From Cyclina sinensis (lineage: Eukaryota; Mollusca; Bivalvia; Venerida; Veneridae), in contig JAAONU010000001.1 of NCBI GenBank assembly GCA_012932295.1, positions 682,001 to 746,000 of the forward strand: a DNA stretch of 64,000 nt. The letters are read 5' to 3'. Positions 25,508 to 39,000 of this stretch are shown here, one piece after another. The position numbers and the translations under genes were made by a program. The notes beneath the pieces were generated by a model. That model was given only the letters and a program-made list of their open reading frames with translations, did not search any database and was not told where the DNA came from. The stretch's first letter is position 1. Each line of letters starts with the position of its first letter.

Positions 25508-27065
25508 CTACTCAAAATTTGATAGGGATCACTTTTTATTTCTTAAATATCTTTTTAATGATTACCTCAAGATAACTGATTTTTTCACATACATGTAGTT
25601 TATTTATATGGCAAAGCCGACCTGTCCAGCAGATTTTGATTGTTTACCTGTACATGGCTCGAGATGCACGGGAAAAGCGATACCCCTCAAAAAGTGATGC
25701 ACCGCGGACATGTACTTTCATGTACATATCCGTTTTATTTAGACTTCGCTTGTGCATGGTAACGTTTATATCGAACCTAGCACTGGTCATGGCAAATCTA
25801 CGGCAAAGACGGCGTATTGACGATGAGGAGATGAATAGGGGGGAAGGGATGCTTGAGGCTGGGCGTTCCTAACGGCACGTGGCAGGTGTCCTTAGGGTGT
25901 CCCATGTGGCGACGGTTTCAAACTTACGGGCATGTCACGCATAGGCTTGGCGGAGGGCGTCAGAGGTCCACAACTCAGCGTGAGGACCGGTTTATTGTCG
26001 TTCAAGCGCGACGTCAGCGCTTTGTTACCGCTACTTCCCTCCAAAATGACTTCCAGAATGCCACTGGTGTAAGACTTTCCACTCAAACTATCAGGAACCG
26101 TCTTCATACAGCTGGCATAAGGGCTAGAAGGCCAGCAATCCGAATCCCATTGACGCGAAACCACATCCTGGCACGTCTATAATAGGCCCGCGATCACGCG
26201 AGGTGGACGCTGCATGACTGGACCCTAGTGCTGTTCACTGACGAGTCTAGATTTTGTGTGGACTTATATATAGGCGAGTGCGGGTATGTAGATCCGCAAA
26301 TGAGCGTTTGGCACCCGTATGTGTTGCTACCCATGACCGTCATGGCGGGGCCTCGGTCATGGTGTGGGCGGGCATTAGCATGCAGGGAAGAACGAACCTG
26401 CACATTGTTCAGAACGGCACATTGACGGCTGTACGATACGTCAATGAGATCTTAGATGTGTACGTTCGTCCGTACGCTCGTGCTAAAGGTCCTGAGTTCA
26501 TTTTAATGGACGACAACGCCCGGCCTCACAGGGCAAGGGTCACCGACGAGTACCTGGAGGCAGCAGCCATAGAGAGAATGTACTAGCCAGCAATGTCTCC
26601 AGACCTCAATCCAATATAGCACGCCTGGGATATGCTGCAGACTGCAATTTCTGCTCTCCCAGTCCAGCCAACCACGGTCCCTGGGCTACAGCAGGCCCTT
26701 CTAGACGAGTGGGCTCGACTCCCACAACAAATTATCCGGAGACTCATTAGCAGCATGAGAAGGCGGTGCGGAGCAGTAATCCAAGCAAACGGACACTACA
26801 CGTGATATTAAAGCAAAATTCAGGCCATAGACTTGATTTTTCCAAAAAGTTCCATTTCATCTCCTGTCTGTGTTATCCCAAATTCATGCCTCTCCGACGG
26901 CTCAGCCTCTGTCACGCTTCAACCCTTTACAGACTTACTCATTTTTTTGATACCAAACTGTTGTCATATGAACATATTTTCAGAATCACAACAAAAATGT
27001 AACCTTACAACCTTATGAAGTAAATATACACATTCTTATAAGTGTTCCCTATCAAATTTTGTTTC
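25508..27065 (+). mobile_element. second Tc1/mariner-like transposon, degenerate
   Basis: Inverted ends share CAAAATTTGATAGGG and a CACTT block (25512-25534 and, inverted, about 27040-27061). They are flanked by TA (about 25506-25507 and 27066-27067). It belongs to a different subfamily from the copy 1 kb upstream because the inverted repeats differ. The exact ends are approximate. Confidence 0.75.
25790..26805 (+). pseudogene. Tc1-like transposase relic with catalytic Glu codon turned into a stop
   Basis: Fragments in several frames follow the family order: an N-terminal DNA-binding region, GGGRQRSTTQREDRFIV, then LFTDESRF (first Asp), AGISMQGRTNLHIV, and FILMDDNARPHRAR (second Asp). Next comes a segment that would read MSPDLNPI-stop-HAWD. 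In the family that stop position is the third catalytic residue (Glu). Here the codon is TAG at 26617-26619. A second stop at 26584-26586 sits where the family has Trp. The transposase is dead. Confidence 0.85.
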
Positions 27066-27067
27066 TA

Positions 27068-27719
27068 TCTGCCGTAATCATGAAATCAAAGAAGGTTGCA
27101 AAGCGCATAAACAAGTGAACAAGTTAAGATAATGCATTGAATTTAAGTACAACTTTAAGTTGCATTTTTCAAGGATATGGTGAAACAAAGTATGTGTCAT
27201 ATAAACATAAACAACATGTCTCGTAGTTTATTGAAACGTTTTCTTATTTAAAACTGTCCATATTCCATTAGAAAACACTTATAAAAGAGCAATGTCTTAG
27301 AGAAAATCACTATTCATAAATAAAAACTTACTTTAAGAAAAAAAAGTGTATATAAACTTTTTAAAGGAAATATTTCAATTTATGAAATTTTATCTAAAAG
27401 TCGGGCAATATATGTATTGTTTGTCAGTGCATTGATATCATTAGCTTTTTATTTGCTGCTAGAAAAAAAGTCATATGAAATAGAAACAAATCAAGAATGT
27501 TTGAGTCGGGATTTCACGTATTTCATTGTTTATCGCACGGTCGTTAAAATGCAGAGCAAAATCTTTTAAACGACTTTATAAATACGTCTTTATTCTCGAT
27601 TGATTTCATGTTTACCATAAAAGCACATTAATTTAACCATCTGACCTCTTTAACTTCGTCGGTATATATTCATAATTATGGAACGCAAGAAAGGCCTTAT
27701 TATTTTCATAGTTTCGACA
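27068..27719. other. non-coding stretch, no gene seen
   Basis: AT-rich sequence between the second Tc1 relic and the inverted satellite. Nothing recognised. Confidence 0.5.
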
Positions 27720-28330
27720 TTTGGTGAAGTGCAATTGATATATCGTATGTCGATTTCAAATTTCGTGAAGTCCTTCACTTACTTCATGATGTGATTTTAT
27801 TATTCCGTGAAGTGAATTTGTTATATTTTCTAGTAGTTTGAGCAGACTGTAATAGACAAGTCGTTATGTAGATTTCAAATGTCGTGAATTGCACATCACC
27901 ATCTGTCGAAACTACTACACGATATAACAATTCCACATCAAGGAATACCAAAATCACATCACGAAGTAAATACAGCGCTTCACGAGATTTGAAATTTACA
28001 ACACGACTTGTCAGTTGCACATCACTATCTGACAAAACTACTAGACGATATAAAATTTCGACTGCATGAAATTAAAAAAGTCACATCACGAAGTAAGTAA
28101 AACATTTCGCGACATTTGAAATCAACATCACGGCATTTCAATGGCACTTCAACTGTTTGAGCTACTGGACGATATAACAGTTACACTTCATGAAATATAC
28201 AGATTACACCACGAAGTTATTGAAGCACTACACGACATTTGAAATCCTCATTACGATTTTTCAATTGCACTTCATAATATGCATAAACTGCTAAACGATA
28301 TAACAATATCACTTCACGAATAATGACGTA
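27720..28330. repeat. 125 bp satellite with an inverted arm
   Basis: On the right, about 3.5 tandem units on the plus strand are phased by ACGATATAA at 27919, 28045, 28169 and 28295 (spacing 124-126). Each unit contains CATCACGAAGTAA and a 'gacatttgaaat' type motif. On the left (27720-27895) a related unit runs in the opposite orientation. The locus is head-to-head and could fold back on itself. The open frames on both strands here arise from this symmetry. Confidence 0.8.
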
Positions 28331-28409
28331 GATAACTAGTACTCGTACATAACAATTTAAGAAGTACACTAAGAAGGCAGCTTTGGCGGTTCATACATAA
28401 TAACTACTC

Positions 28410-28682
28410 AGTTGATTTGGTTTTGGTTTTATTCGGGTTTGACGCCAGTTCATATCCCGGCGGTCAGTTCACCTAACCAGTGTTCCTGGGTATCCAACCA
28501 GTTTACTTACCAATTTCTCCGCAAGTGACTGACTACATCCTCACTTGCTTCGGAGGTAAGGGACAAATGACCATTTAACGCATTGTCTGAGATTAATAAT
28601 CACGGAGGATTTTTGACGGCTCTAATTGGCATTGAACCGGGATCGTCAAGATTGTCGATCCGATGCTCTATTGAGCTAGTCA
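28410..28682 (-). mobile_element. tRNA-derived SINE, near full length
   Basis: Read on the minus strand, it starts with a tRNA-like head: A box TAGCTCAATAGAGC and B box GGTTCAATGCC, about 50 bases apart. The body contains CTCCGAAGCAAG and CAGTCACTTGCGGAG, and the A-rich tail follows GGCGTCAAACCCG. An 8 bp direct repeat AACTACTC flanks it (28402-28409 and 28683-28690). The 3' part matches a second copy at 30807. It resembles bivalve SINE families such as RUDI, but I could not compare it. Confidence 0.75.
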
Positions 28683-28690
28683 AACTACTC

Positions 28691-30618
28691 GCTTTAAAGC
28701 TATACTTTAAAAATACAGATTCACTCGAAAAATTCTGTTTAATAAGTACTTATAATGAATTCAGAAAGGATTTAAGATAGAACGTAATCCACTGCAACAT
28801 AAGCGTTTGAAGTGATTACAATCCGGAGGTATTCGCAAACAATAAGTGGTCTGCACAAAAACAAAGATAATTATGACTGACAAGATCTAGATTAGTCTGG
28901 TTGCATTTTTTTGTTGTTCATTGTTCTTTTATGCAAACATATACTGCGCTTTCTTTCATACGTACTTTGCTGTTATCTAAGGACATCTTTCTAACTTTAT
29001 TAAAGATTAAAGTAAAGATTTCCTATGTAATGTAAGTCAGGTAGTCGAACTAATTGCATGCCAAAAATTGATGTCGAGTGTTTTTGTCCCTCTGAAATGA
29101 ATTCAAGGTCAGTGTTTGCGGTAATAGTGCCCCTTTCGAAGAATCGACCTTGGACCGCTGGTTTTGTAGTCTAGTCTGCAAATCAGTCGTCAATCGACCC
29201 TTCCCCACGCAATGTTCGAATCCATGAGTTACTTTGCATTTGCTTTTTAATAAATAAGTATGCAAAATAATAAGATTGACAGACCTTTAAACTAATCAAC
29301 ATTTATTTAGCATTTTCAATCAGTCATTTAATGTTTAAACCTCTAACTTTACCTTCCCTTTTTTATCTCAAGCTATAAAAATGTTCTAAATGTATTTTTC
29401 AACTCTCAGTGAATGGATAAAAAAAACTTAGCTACCTTGTTACCTTTATAAATATATAGGATACTTTTACTATGGTGTTTTAAAGATATGACAAGTATTA
29501 ACTTTCATTAACCATGTTAACTTTAAATCTCTTATGATTAAATGTGTCTATAAACTGGAGACATACTTTTTGTTTTAGTCTTCTTGACATAAAAAGCAGC
29601 ACAAAATTGTTCTGTTAATATCGTTTGATTTATTTATTTATTTAATTTTTTCTAAAGCGGCAAACGGCTGCCTGAGCTTACAATATTATCTAAAACTGTC
29701 AAAATAAATAAACAAAAGACCGGTGTTTATTTTATTCTTAATGAATTGTTCAAAGCGGAAGTTCAGACTAAAGGTAATCTGCTTTTCAAAATACGAGGGT
29801 TGGTCAAAAAATTTAAAGGCTAACTACAATCCCCTGCACCCAAAGATATCAACCAAAATTCCTGAAAGATCGGATGAGTGAAAACATTTTTATGTTACAG
29901 AGCAAAAGTCCACAGACGATGGGAGTACGTTTATTTCAACTGATACGCCAATGGTTGCGACAGTTTTCACTAATATGGAAACTTTACCATTTCGTCAACA
30001 TTTCGAAAATGAAAACTAAATTGGAAATGTATATGTCGGAAAACATAGTCATGTTAATAACCTCTTTCAATATGATTGACAGTTAAAATTATTTTCAAGG
30101 CAACATTTCAATACAACTTTATCTCCGTATTAAGATGAGTTCAGTGAATGAATTGCTTATATAAAAGTTAACCAGAAGTACTGCCTAGCATTTGAATAAT
30201 ATGTTATGTTTCTTGAAGAAAAATCAGAAATTAAAGGAGAGAGCTAATTTTTCTATCAACTGAATTTTAGAGCGTTTGTTTCTGACATGTACCCTGTACC
30301 CTATTTGTTTTATTATGATTATTATTATTATTATCTTGGTCGGAAGGTGCATTCATTTTGTACGGAGGTTTTGAACATAAAGGGTGTGTGTGCATGTGCG
30401 TGTGTGAATGTGCGGTAGTATTTAAGAGAAACAGTAAGTAAATTCCCTAAATGGAAATACATATCTTCATTTTTCCAAACGGCCCTCGTTCGGTAATATT
30501 GTAATAATGCACCGATTTTAATCTTAAGATATTTCAGTTTGTCAGCATTTTACATCAGAGTCTCTATATGAAATGCATATTTTTGTCTTAAGTAATCATA
30601 ATATAAAACATATTTTTA
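28691..30618. other. intergenic stretch upstream of the Ig receptor gene
   Basis: It contains a weak tRNA-like patch (about 29130-29230, with GTTCGAATCC), a TTA repeat near 30308-30336 and a TG-rich patch at 30383-30415. No TATA box or 5' exon can be placed with confidence. Confidence 0.4.
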
Positions 30619-30682
30619 ATGGCTCATTCGAAAGCAATTCGAAGTACACTACTGTTCTGGATAGTTTGTTTAAATTTACCAG
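30619..30682 (+). CDS. receptor exon 1: signal peptide
   Basis: ATG opens a 21-codon exon, Met-Ala-His-Ser then a hydrophobic core LLFWIVCLNL. It ends LP plus one base before GTAAAT. The split codon makes Gly with exon 2 (LPG|LVTQD). The phase, donor and signal-like content all agree. Confidence 0.75.
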
Positions 30683-33600
30683 GTAAATATGAGTAATGTA
30701 TTTTTTTCACGGATGCCTAACAAATGTTTTCAGATTTATCTAAAAATATGCCAATACACGTTTTCATACCATTTGCTCACAAATTTCAGCTCTGCGTCTT
30801 ATATTGTAGTCAGTCACTTGCGGAGAAATTGGTTAGTACACTGGTTAGATACCCAGGAACACTGGTTAGGTGGATTGATCGCCGGGATATGACCTTAGCA
30901 GTTGAAACTGGCGTTAAACCCCAATGAAACAAAACAAATAAGCGTCTTATATTGATGAAAAATACTTGCGCCTATTAGTAAGTAGTTTTCACTTACTATG
31001 TCGAGATGCGAACCCACAATCTTTGGGTAACCTTTTTATAAAATGCTGCAAGTGCTGCTAGCCATGACCTCTTGTCTCAGATGATAGTAGCTTCTAATCC
31101 CATCAGCAAAATTAGTGCTTGACTTTCGGCACCAATTCCGATAAATATTCAATAAAACATCAAATGAATACCAAAGGACATGAAGTTATGAATTGAGTGA
31201 AGAGGATATAATATTGTGAATATAACACTTGTCAAATCTTAAGTTTGATCTTCCCGTTTTCCTTCTGATTCCATCAGGCTTAGTAACTCAAGACGTGTGG
31301 CTACAACCGTCCGAGGCTGTGGTTTTGGAAGATGGAAATATCACTCTGACATGCTGGTATAATGGGACTGAAAAACAAATGCACTCATTCTGGACAAGGC
31401 ATACCAAAGACTTTAGTAGCCTGAATCCGATGATTAACCAGAGAGGCAGTTCTTGCAGTGCGTCTGGCTACCTGCTGGAATATCCGGACATGTACTCATG
31501 GGAATGTCCTGGAAACAATACCTTTCAACTAACACTACTGAACGTAAAACGTGACCAACACGGTGACAAATGGACGTGCAGCCAACATTACACCGAAAGT
31601 AACGAAGTCAGAGTCTTTGTAAAAGGTAGGTATTAAACATTTATTTGGAATAGATTCTAAATGGACCTTTGTAAAAGGTAGGTATTAAACATTTGTTTAG
31701 AATAAATTCTTAATGGACCTTTGTAAAAGGTAGGTATTAAACATTGATTTGGAATAAATTCTACATGGACCTTTGTAACAGGTAGGTATTAAACATTTAT
31801 TTGGAATAAATTCTAAATGGACCTTTGTAACAGGTAGGTATTAAACATTTATTTGGAATAAATTCTAAATGGACCTTTGTAAACAATGCGAAGATCATTA
31901 GTTAGGGCAATATGCCAAACATAGGCATATTTCATTCATTTATTGTAAACACTGCAATATTTTAAAAGCAACGCAAAATGAATGTCCGATTTCTGTAATA
32001 AATTGAGATGCTTTAAGAGGAGTAATTGTAAATGATTCGATCTTGTTGTATTAGTATACACTGTCTTTGCAAGTGGATCTTGACCTTTAAATATCTAATA
32101 GAAATAATATTTATCTCACTCCAACGAAACAAATGTTTCAGTTATCGTAGATTTTATAAGACTTATAACTTTCTTAGTCAACAACTACTACTTTATTTTG
32201 CTGTTTTCAGTGTCGGTAAAGTATATAGACATTGCTCCAAACAACGACTGGCTGACTCTTCTAGAAAACTCTTCAATAACTATCACATGTTTGACTTCGT
32301 ATAGCCGACCTTCTGCGACAGTCTCATGGTTCCTGAGTTCAAATTCATCAGATAAAACTGCCAACGTTTATAACCTGACTGAAAACACAACGATCAAAAC
32401 AAACAACATCAATGGTAGCCTAGTCTCAATCAACAGTACAATCATTTTAAGTCCCAACAGATCCATTAATGGCTGGAATTTACATTGTACAGCTAGCAAC
32501 ATTGAAGAGATAGATGCTGTAACTTCAGAAACAGTATCGTTCAATATAATATGTAAGTGGTCTTTATTACTATATCTTTAGTTTTTTTACCTTTGATGAA
32601 ATTTTAACTGACCACTTAATTGTATTTGCTTAATATGTGTTACTAATTGTAAACAAATTTGCTTCCTCACCAAATTCTTCCGACTGCACAGTAACTGAAC
32701 AGAGAATCCCATGTAGCTGGATTTCCGTCCAAAGGTCAATTAAATTACATATGTCATCACAAATGACGATTTAAGTTAGCAGGTATTACAAAATGATAAG
32801 AACAAAGAGCACAAATGTAGATACCTTTTCCAGTGCAAACATGGGTCTCTTACTTCTATTACAGATCCTCCCGATGGACCTCCAGCAATACGAGGGTATA
32901 GTAATGGTTCCATGTACACCGTGATAGAAGATAAACCTGGGCATTTGTCCTGCTTTGTTACAGGCGGCAATCCACCTCCTGACTTAACATGGGTTTGTTA
33001 TAACCCTGGTTTGCCCATAGAACGCAGTGACAGGATGGTTACAAGAAACATCACCTGGACAGCATCTACAGATCACAATCAAAGTTGTGAGTGCTGGCTG
33101 GAGCATAATACAACCGGACGTATAGCTGTCAGTGTTGATATAGATGTGTTATGTAAGTCTTTTTTAATACTTATGTTTTGTGGCTTATGACTTAGTATGT
33201 TTCAGTACTTCCAACATAGAATTATTGACTTCACCCTTTTCTTCCACTTCGCCCACCAGAAAGCTCAAATATCTCTCTCAGAACGCGCAACAATATTTTT
33301 TCTAAATCACATATAAGTTATTCGCAATAAACTTAAGTCAGTTTCCTTGCACTTGGCGATCCGTTTCGCTTGTTGTGGACACTTTGCTAGGATCATAGCC
33401 AAGTCTCTTCAAATGATACAAATACTTCGACTTGCAGCAAAATGTCTTACTCTATGACAATAAATTTTAAAGGTGCAACCAATCAAATTTACAAAACTGT
33501 TATCGAGTATATCAGATAAAACCTGCCGAATGCAGAACCCTAAATAAGTTTTTGTATTTCCTAGAGAAGTTCAAAGTCCACTTGAAGTCCTATAGGAACA

Positions 33601-35993
33601 GCGAGCGATTGTTTTCAAAGTTTTGTTTCCATTGTTTTGTTGTTGGTTTTTTTGTATTCTTATGCAAGCCTGAATAATTTATTATCAATGTCTGCTTTTT
33701 GTAATTTTCATTTGATAAAAGTATAAATTTCCGTTTGAGAGAAAGAATTTGCTCTGTGTACACATAAAATAGCGTTTGACATTAATTCGGACAAAATAAG
33801 CTTTAGAAACAAACGCTTGCTGATATTTGGGTAAAAAGGGTTTTAAGATAAACTAAGTCTTGTATGAGACAGATTTTAAAATACATGTGTGACTATAGAA
33901 TAATTTACGGCCTTGGAAAAGGGCTGAGTGTACATACAGTTTTGTTTACATTCTTAAGAGCTTATAGTATAGCGTATAACTACTTGTTAGTTTCGTATAA
34001 ATACGAAGGACATAGCATTGTTCCTAGCTCTTGGCACCGGGATATTTCTAGTCGATGTAGATAGTTGTGTTCTGTTAATACTAACTGGTCATTATTATTA
34101 AGAAAATGGTATCATAGAGGTACGAACATATAATAGTTTATATCTGTGTTTTGAAAATGCCATGTAAAATATATATTACGTGTAAATGGCATCAGGTTTA
34201 ACATAACTTTGTTTCTAACATTAATTATTTTCATCTTGATATTACTCACGGCTTGCTTAAACTTACTTAAGTAATAGCTTTTTAATTGACAATGAACCGT
34301 AAATGAAAACATATTGGCATTATCTGATTTGTTGAGCAGATAAATTTCATTATCTCGGGTAGGACCAAAAACATCCGTCTCCAATTTCACGGAAATACTT
34401 TGTTTTTGTATTACTACCGCTTGCAAAACTGATCGGAGTTTCACGTATTCGGAACGCGGTAAAAAGTGACGTTACGATGTTTATTTCAGTAGCTTACTCT
34501 GTCACTTTACTGATCATTAAATCACAGCGAGGCAGTTTTCACAGGTATACCTGTCAATAAAACTGCGTCTTGCAGTCTACCCGCAGCCAGAAAAAAATGT
34601 GTCTGGGCGGCGCCAAAGGTACTGTGGCGTAATTGTCGCTGCGTTGCTAGCGGAAATCTTCACTCAATATTTGTTTCCCAACTGCTTTTCCATTTCGTAC
34701 ACAGAATGACACTAGAATGACACCACTATTGACCGGTAAAAGGCGAGGTTTGAAAGAAACACATTGGGCGGCGCTTTAATTGATTTTTGATAGGTGTATC
34801 GACGAGTCTCGTTCTTTACCTAACAGTGTAAACTCTAATCAGTTTTGCAAGCGGTAGTAAAAGTAAATATTTTTCATTATTCAAATGAATAACCGGCTTC
34901 TTTCAACTCATTTTCACAGTAGATTTCAAGTTTAAAACTAGGGATGGCAACGAGTAACTGATAATCCGGGTTCTCGATCGAACGCCCGAGTTCCGGTTGC
35001 CAAAATTCATACCTGAGTATTCGGTGGAAAAAAATTTATAAGTACCAAATTATTTCATCTCTTACATATTTCTCCACTAAAACATCTTAGTAAAGTGTAA
35101 AATTTTGTAGTGACTTGATAATGTTATCGAAGCAACAGTTCGATATGCGTGTATATTACAAACAACAATTATGTCATTTACAGCATTATCATTTTTAATA
35201 TTCTGAGTCTATTTCAGATCCCCCGAAAACACCGATCTTCAGAATTGGTTCAGTGCAAGTACATGGTTCAATCAAAGTAATTTTTAACAATACTCTTTCA
35301 ATCAGTTGTTACTCGGAAAGTAAACCATCACCGAGATATTTGTGGTCAAAAGCTGGTAAAACTATATCCACAAGGCAGACGCTACAAGTTAGAAATATTA
35401 ACATCTCATATGATGGAATGTTACAATGTGAAGCGGAAAATGTAATGGTTTCCTCTGCTGGAGATAATGTTACCGGAAGTAATATGACTGCTACCAATGT
35501 GAATATTTTGTGTAAGCACATTTTAAAGTTGTAACTGACATTTATTGTTCTGACATTCTAAAAATAAAGCAAAATGAATTTATAACTCTCCTGTTAAGAC
35601 AATGGAAATGTCAGCAGTTTACAGGTAATCATCTCATTCATAAAAGGAAGCTTTCATATAATGCAATATACTATCGTTACATTTGAAACAAGATAGAAAT
35701 ATACATGTGCTAGAATAGTTATGCAACAAAATTGGAGATTTAGTGAGATCTTTTTTTATTGTAAAAAGTTATTCTTTTACCCTCACGGGCTCATGTATTG
35801 CTATACTAGGTATGCTAATAAAAATATTGAAATGTAACTTGTTTTCAAACACACAAGTCTCTTTCATGAAGTAAGATGAACAAATAAAGTGAAGTGACAG
35901 GGTTTTTGTCTGTTTTTGTTGTTGCTGTTGTTGTTTTTTGTACATACTTACATTTTTGACATAATATTTACAAAGTGTACTGTCATAATTATT

Positions 35994-36030
<37 letters not shown>

Positions 36031-39000
36031 TTATATATAATTTTTTTTGCTTCCGTTTAGATCCTCCTTCCGTACCAGTATTTGGCTTTGAAGATGCTTA
36101 CAACAAAGTAATAGATGAAGCTTCTCTGAAAGTTGTCGAATTTGACTCATTTACAATCGTGTGTATATCAAAAGGAAACCCAGATCCTACATTAAGCTGG
36201 GCAAATCAAAAAGAAAGCAGTAGTTTTCTTAGGATATTCAACATAAGTTCTGATATAAAGGAAACGTGTGTTGCTACGAATGTAATGCAAGAAACAGTTG
36301 GCGAAAAGCGTACAGGAGAAGCACAAGCAACGTTATCAATAAAAGTTCTTCGTGAGTAGAATTTTATTTAATATTGCTAGATAGTTAACCATCACAATGC
36401 ATGAAAAAGTATACTGATAAAGTGTAGAACCAACGATTTTAAAGACACCTGACCTAAAATAAATAAAACAAGTAATACTTCTTAAAGAATGGCTTCCTCT
36501 GGTTTACTTTCTTGCACCGAGCTCTGAATCAGTACTGATATTATATGTCATTCTAGTAACAACTATCATTTTTGCATTCAGATCCACCAAGAAAACCAGT
36601 AATTCAGTACTTTGATAGGCAAGGCCAAGAGAGATTTTGTATATCAGCCAGACTAACTGTGGTTGAAAAGATTTCTTTCACAATAGCCTGTAACGCAGTA
36701 AGTAGACCAGAGTCGACTTATTCGTGGTATGGACCGTCGACTTCTATATCTTCTACATTGTTAATGAACAATGTCGATAGGCATAAGAGAGGACGCTACT
36801 CGTGCAATGCTGATAATACAATGGAACGTTCCTTTGGTGGCATCGAACATGGAACTAACAGTACAAGCTTATATTTAGATGTATTATGTAAGTATCTTCT
36901 TCACGTACCATATCAGTTCAGAAGATTGAAAAAAAATATAACATATCTTTGATATTTTCCACGTTCATTAAAATAGATTTTACTTTCCCCTCCAGATGAC
37001 ATAGCTAGAAATTGATAAAGCTGTCAATTACTTATGGCTTGTGATAATGACGTTATTTTACCAATGAAACAGCCAAGTCCTTTGTATCCTTTTGATATGT
37101 AAATATTTTGTGTTAATATACTTTGGATGCAATATTCCTTATAATTATGGTAAGCGAACGCACTTTCTTCACAATGGATAAAAGGGGTACTGACTCCATT
37201 TATGTATTGATGGTATATTCTTTAAATTTATCACACAGTAGAAAATGCAACAACAATATCATTTTCATTCAATATTTCACAGTTAAAACGTAAAAAGTAC
37301 CACTTATTCCCATGTCCATTTTTCGAGAGTTGTGACGTGACATCAGACACGTGCTCTTCACTATGTTTACTCTTACTACAGCAGCAGAAGAACACTGTTT
37401 GACTGTGCGGATTCATTTATTTAGGTTGACTGTTATTCATGAGGCAAGGGATGGATGCAATTTACCTTTAGATTCAGTTTTTAGTCTTTGTTAATTTGAT
37501 TTTACGTATGTTTTTGTTTGAAATGAATGTTGGTACTACAATAAGGCATTAGGTAGTGACGCGAGTTGGTATAATTAACCTCAGTAAATACGTGTTACGT
37601 GAATTGTCGAGTCTGCGATATTACTAGAAACGACCGTACCGAGAGATTTTCATTAGAAACCGACAAAGTTGGAGTTTTAAATAATTCATATATACATACG
37701 AAAATCGATTACATGTTTAAGCGTAATTAAAATCATAGATCATATATTAAAATATGTCATTTTTCATTACCTTTCAAGATCCACCTAATATTGGCCAGCT
37801 TAAAAACCATACCATTTTCGAAATGTCATCACTTAATGTATCATGCCCTGTGACTCCTGGTAATCCAAAAGAAACAGAAATTATTTGGATGAGAAATAGA
37901 GACAAAAGGACTTGGAACTCATCGTTTCTTTATCTACCGAACGTAACACGAGAAGATGGCATGGTGTATACCTGCAGAGCAGTCAACAAAATGAAGCCAA
38001 GCTGTGAAAATGAGACTGAAGGGCGGGACACAAAAAGCTTGCATATCAATATTGTTTGTATGTTTTCTGCATTTTCTGGTCATGATTTCTTCAAAACTGT
38101 TTTTCAATGTAAATGTAAGGCAGTACTTTGCTTTACACGGTTGCCTTTCAAATACATCAGCAGTTCTATGACAAATAATCTGTGAATATGGGACTAACTG
38201 TTATATTAGGCTTGGCTGACTTAGCCAGCCTTTGTACATAACATAAAGACCACTCAATGTGTCGTCAAATAAACGTCGTTCGACATACCGAAGAATTATA
38301 TAGAATGATCATTCAGTGGCATAAATTTATTTTACGATTTTTCAGATGTCTTTTTCGATGATTTTAATTGCCAACTAAGATTCGCAATTCCTATTAGTAA
38401 AATAAAGGCTCAAAAATAAAAAATACAGAAACCCATTTTAGCTTATTTGTGTTGTTAATACACTAACGCATAATTTACGACAAGAGTTATTTCATGAAAA
38501 CAACAAGAAAAATGAACAACAGGAAACATAAAATTCAGTAACATGTATACAAGGTTACCTTACTGTTTGATGCAAAGCATATTTTGTTTCAGTGCAATAT
38601 TACCACTAAAAGCCACTATTTCGTGCTGATATTGGTTTATAAAGTGATATTAAGTGAAAAATATTATTCTAATGACTGCCAAAGCAGGAATTGTTAAAAT
38701 GAGATCTTTTCCCATTCAGATAAAGCAATTGTGGTGAAGTTCACTATTAACGGATATGAAGGCCCAACTCCAGTCACTGTCAATGAGAATGAAACGTTGC
38801 ATTTCTCTTGCCTGACTGACAGTAATCCAAACTCAACGACAAGTGTTTTGTTTAAAGGCAAAACCTTAAAGTTGAATTCAGGTCGAAACGAGCTATCATA
38901 CAATAAATCAAGTGCAACATGTTTGGACACCGGCATTTATACCTGCACTGGGATAAATGTTTACAACGACGGAGAGCCCTCAAGGAGTTACCTAACTTTG

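Noticed and set aside
27784..28069. Frames of 61-83 residues on both strands
   Set aside because: Artefacts of the inverted 125 bp satellite.
28620..28684. Functional tRNA gene on the minus strand
   Set aside because: A and B boxes are present but the anticodon and acceptor stems do not pair. It is the head of a SINE with body, tail and flanking repeats.
30600..30608. TATAAAA-like sequence just before the receptor ATG
   Set aside because: Only about 17 bases from the start codon, too close to be the TATA box of this transcript.
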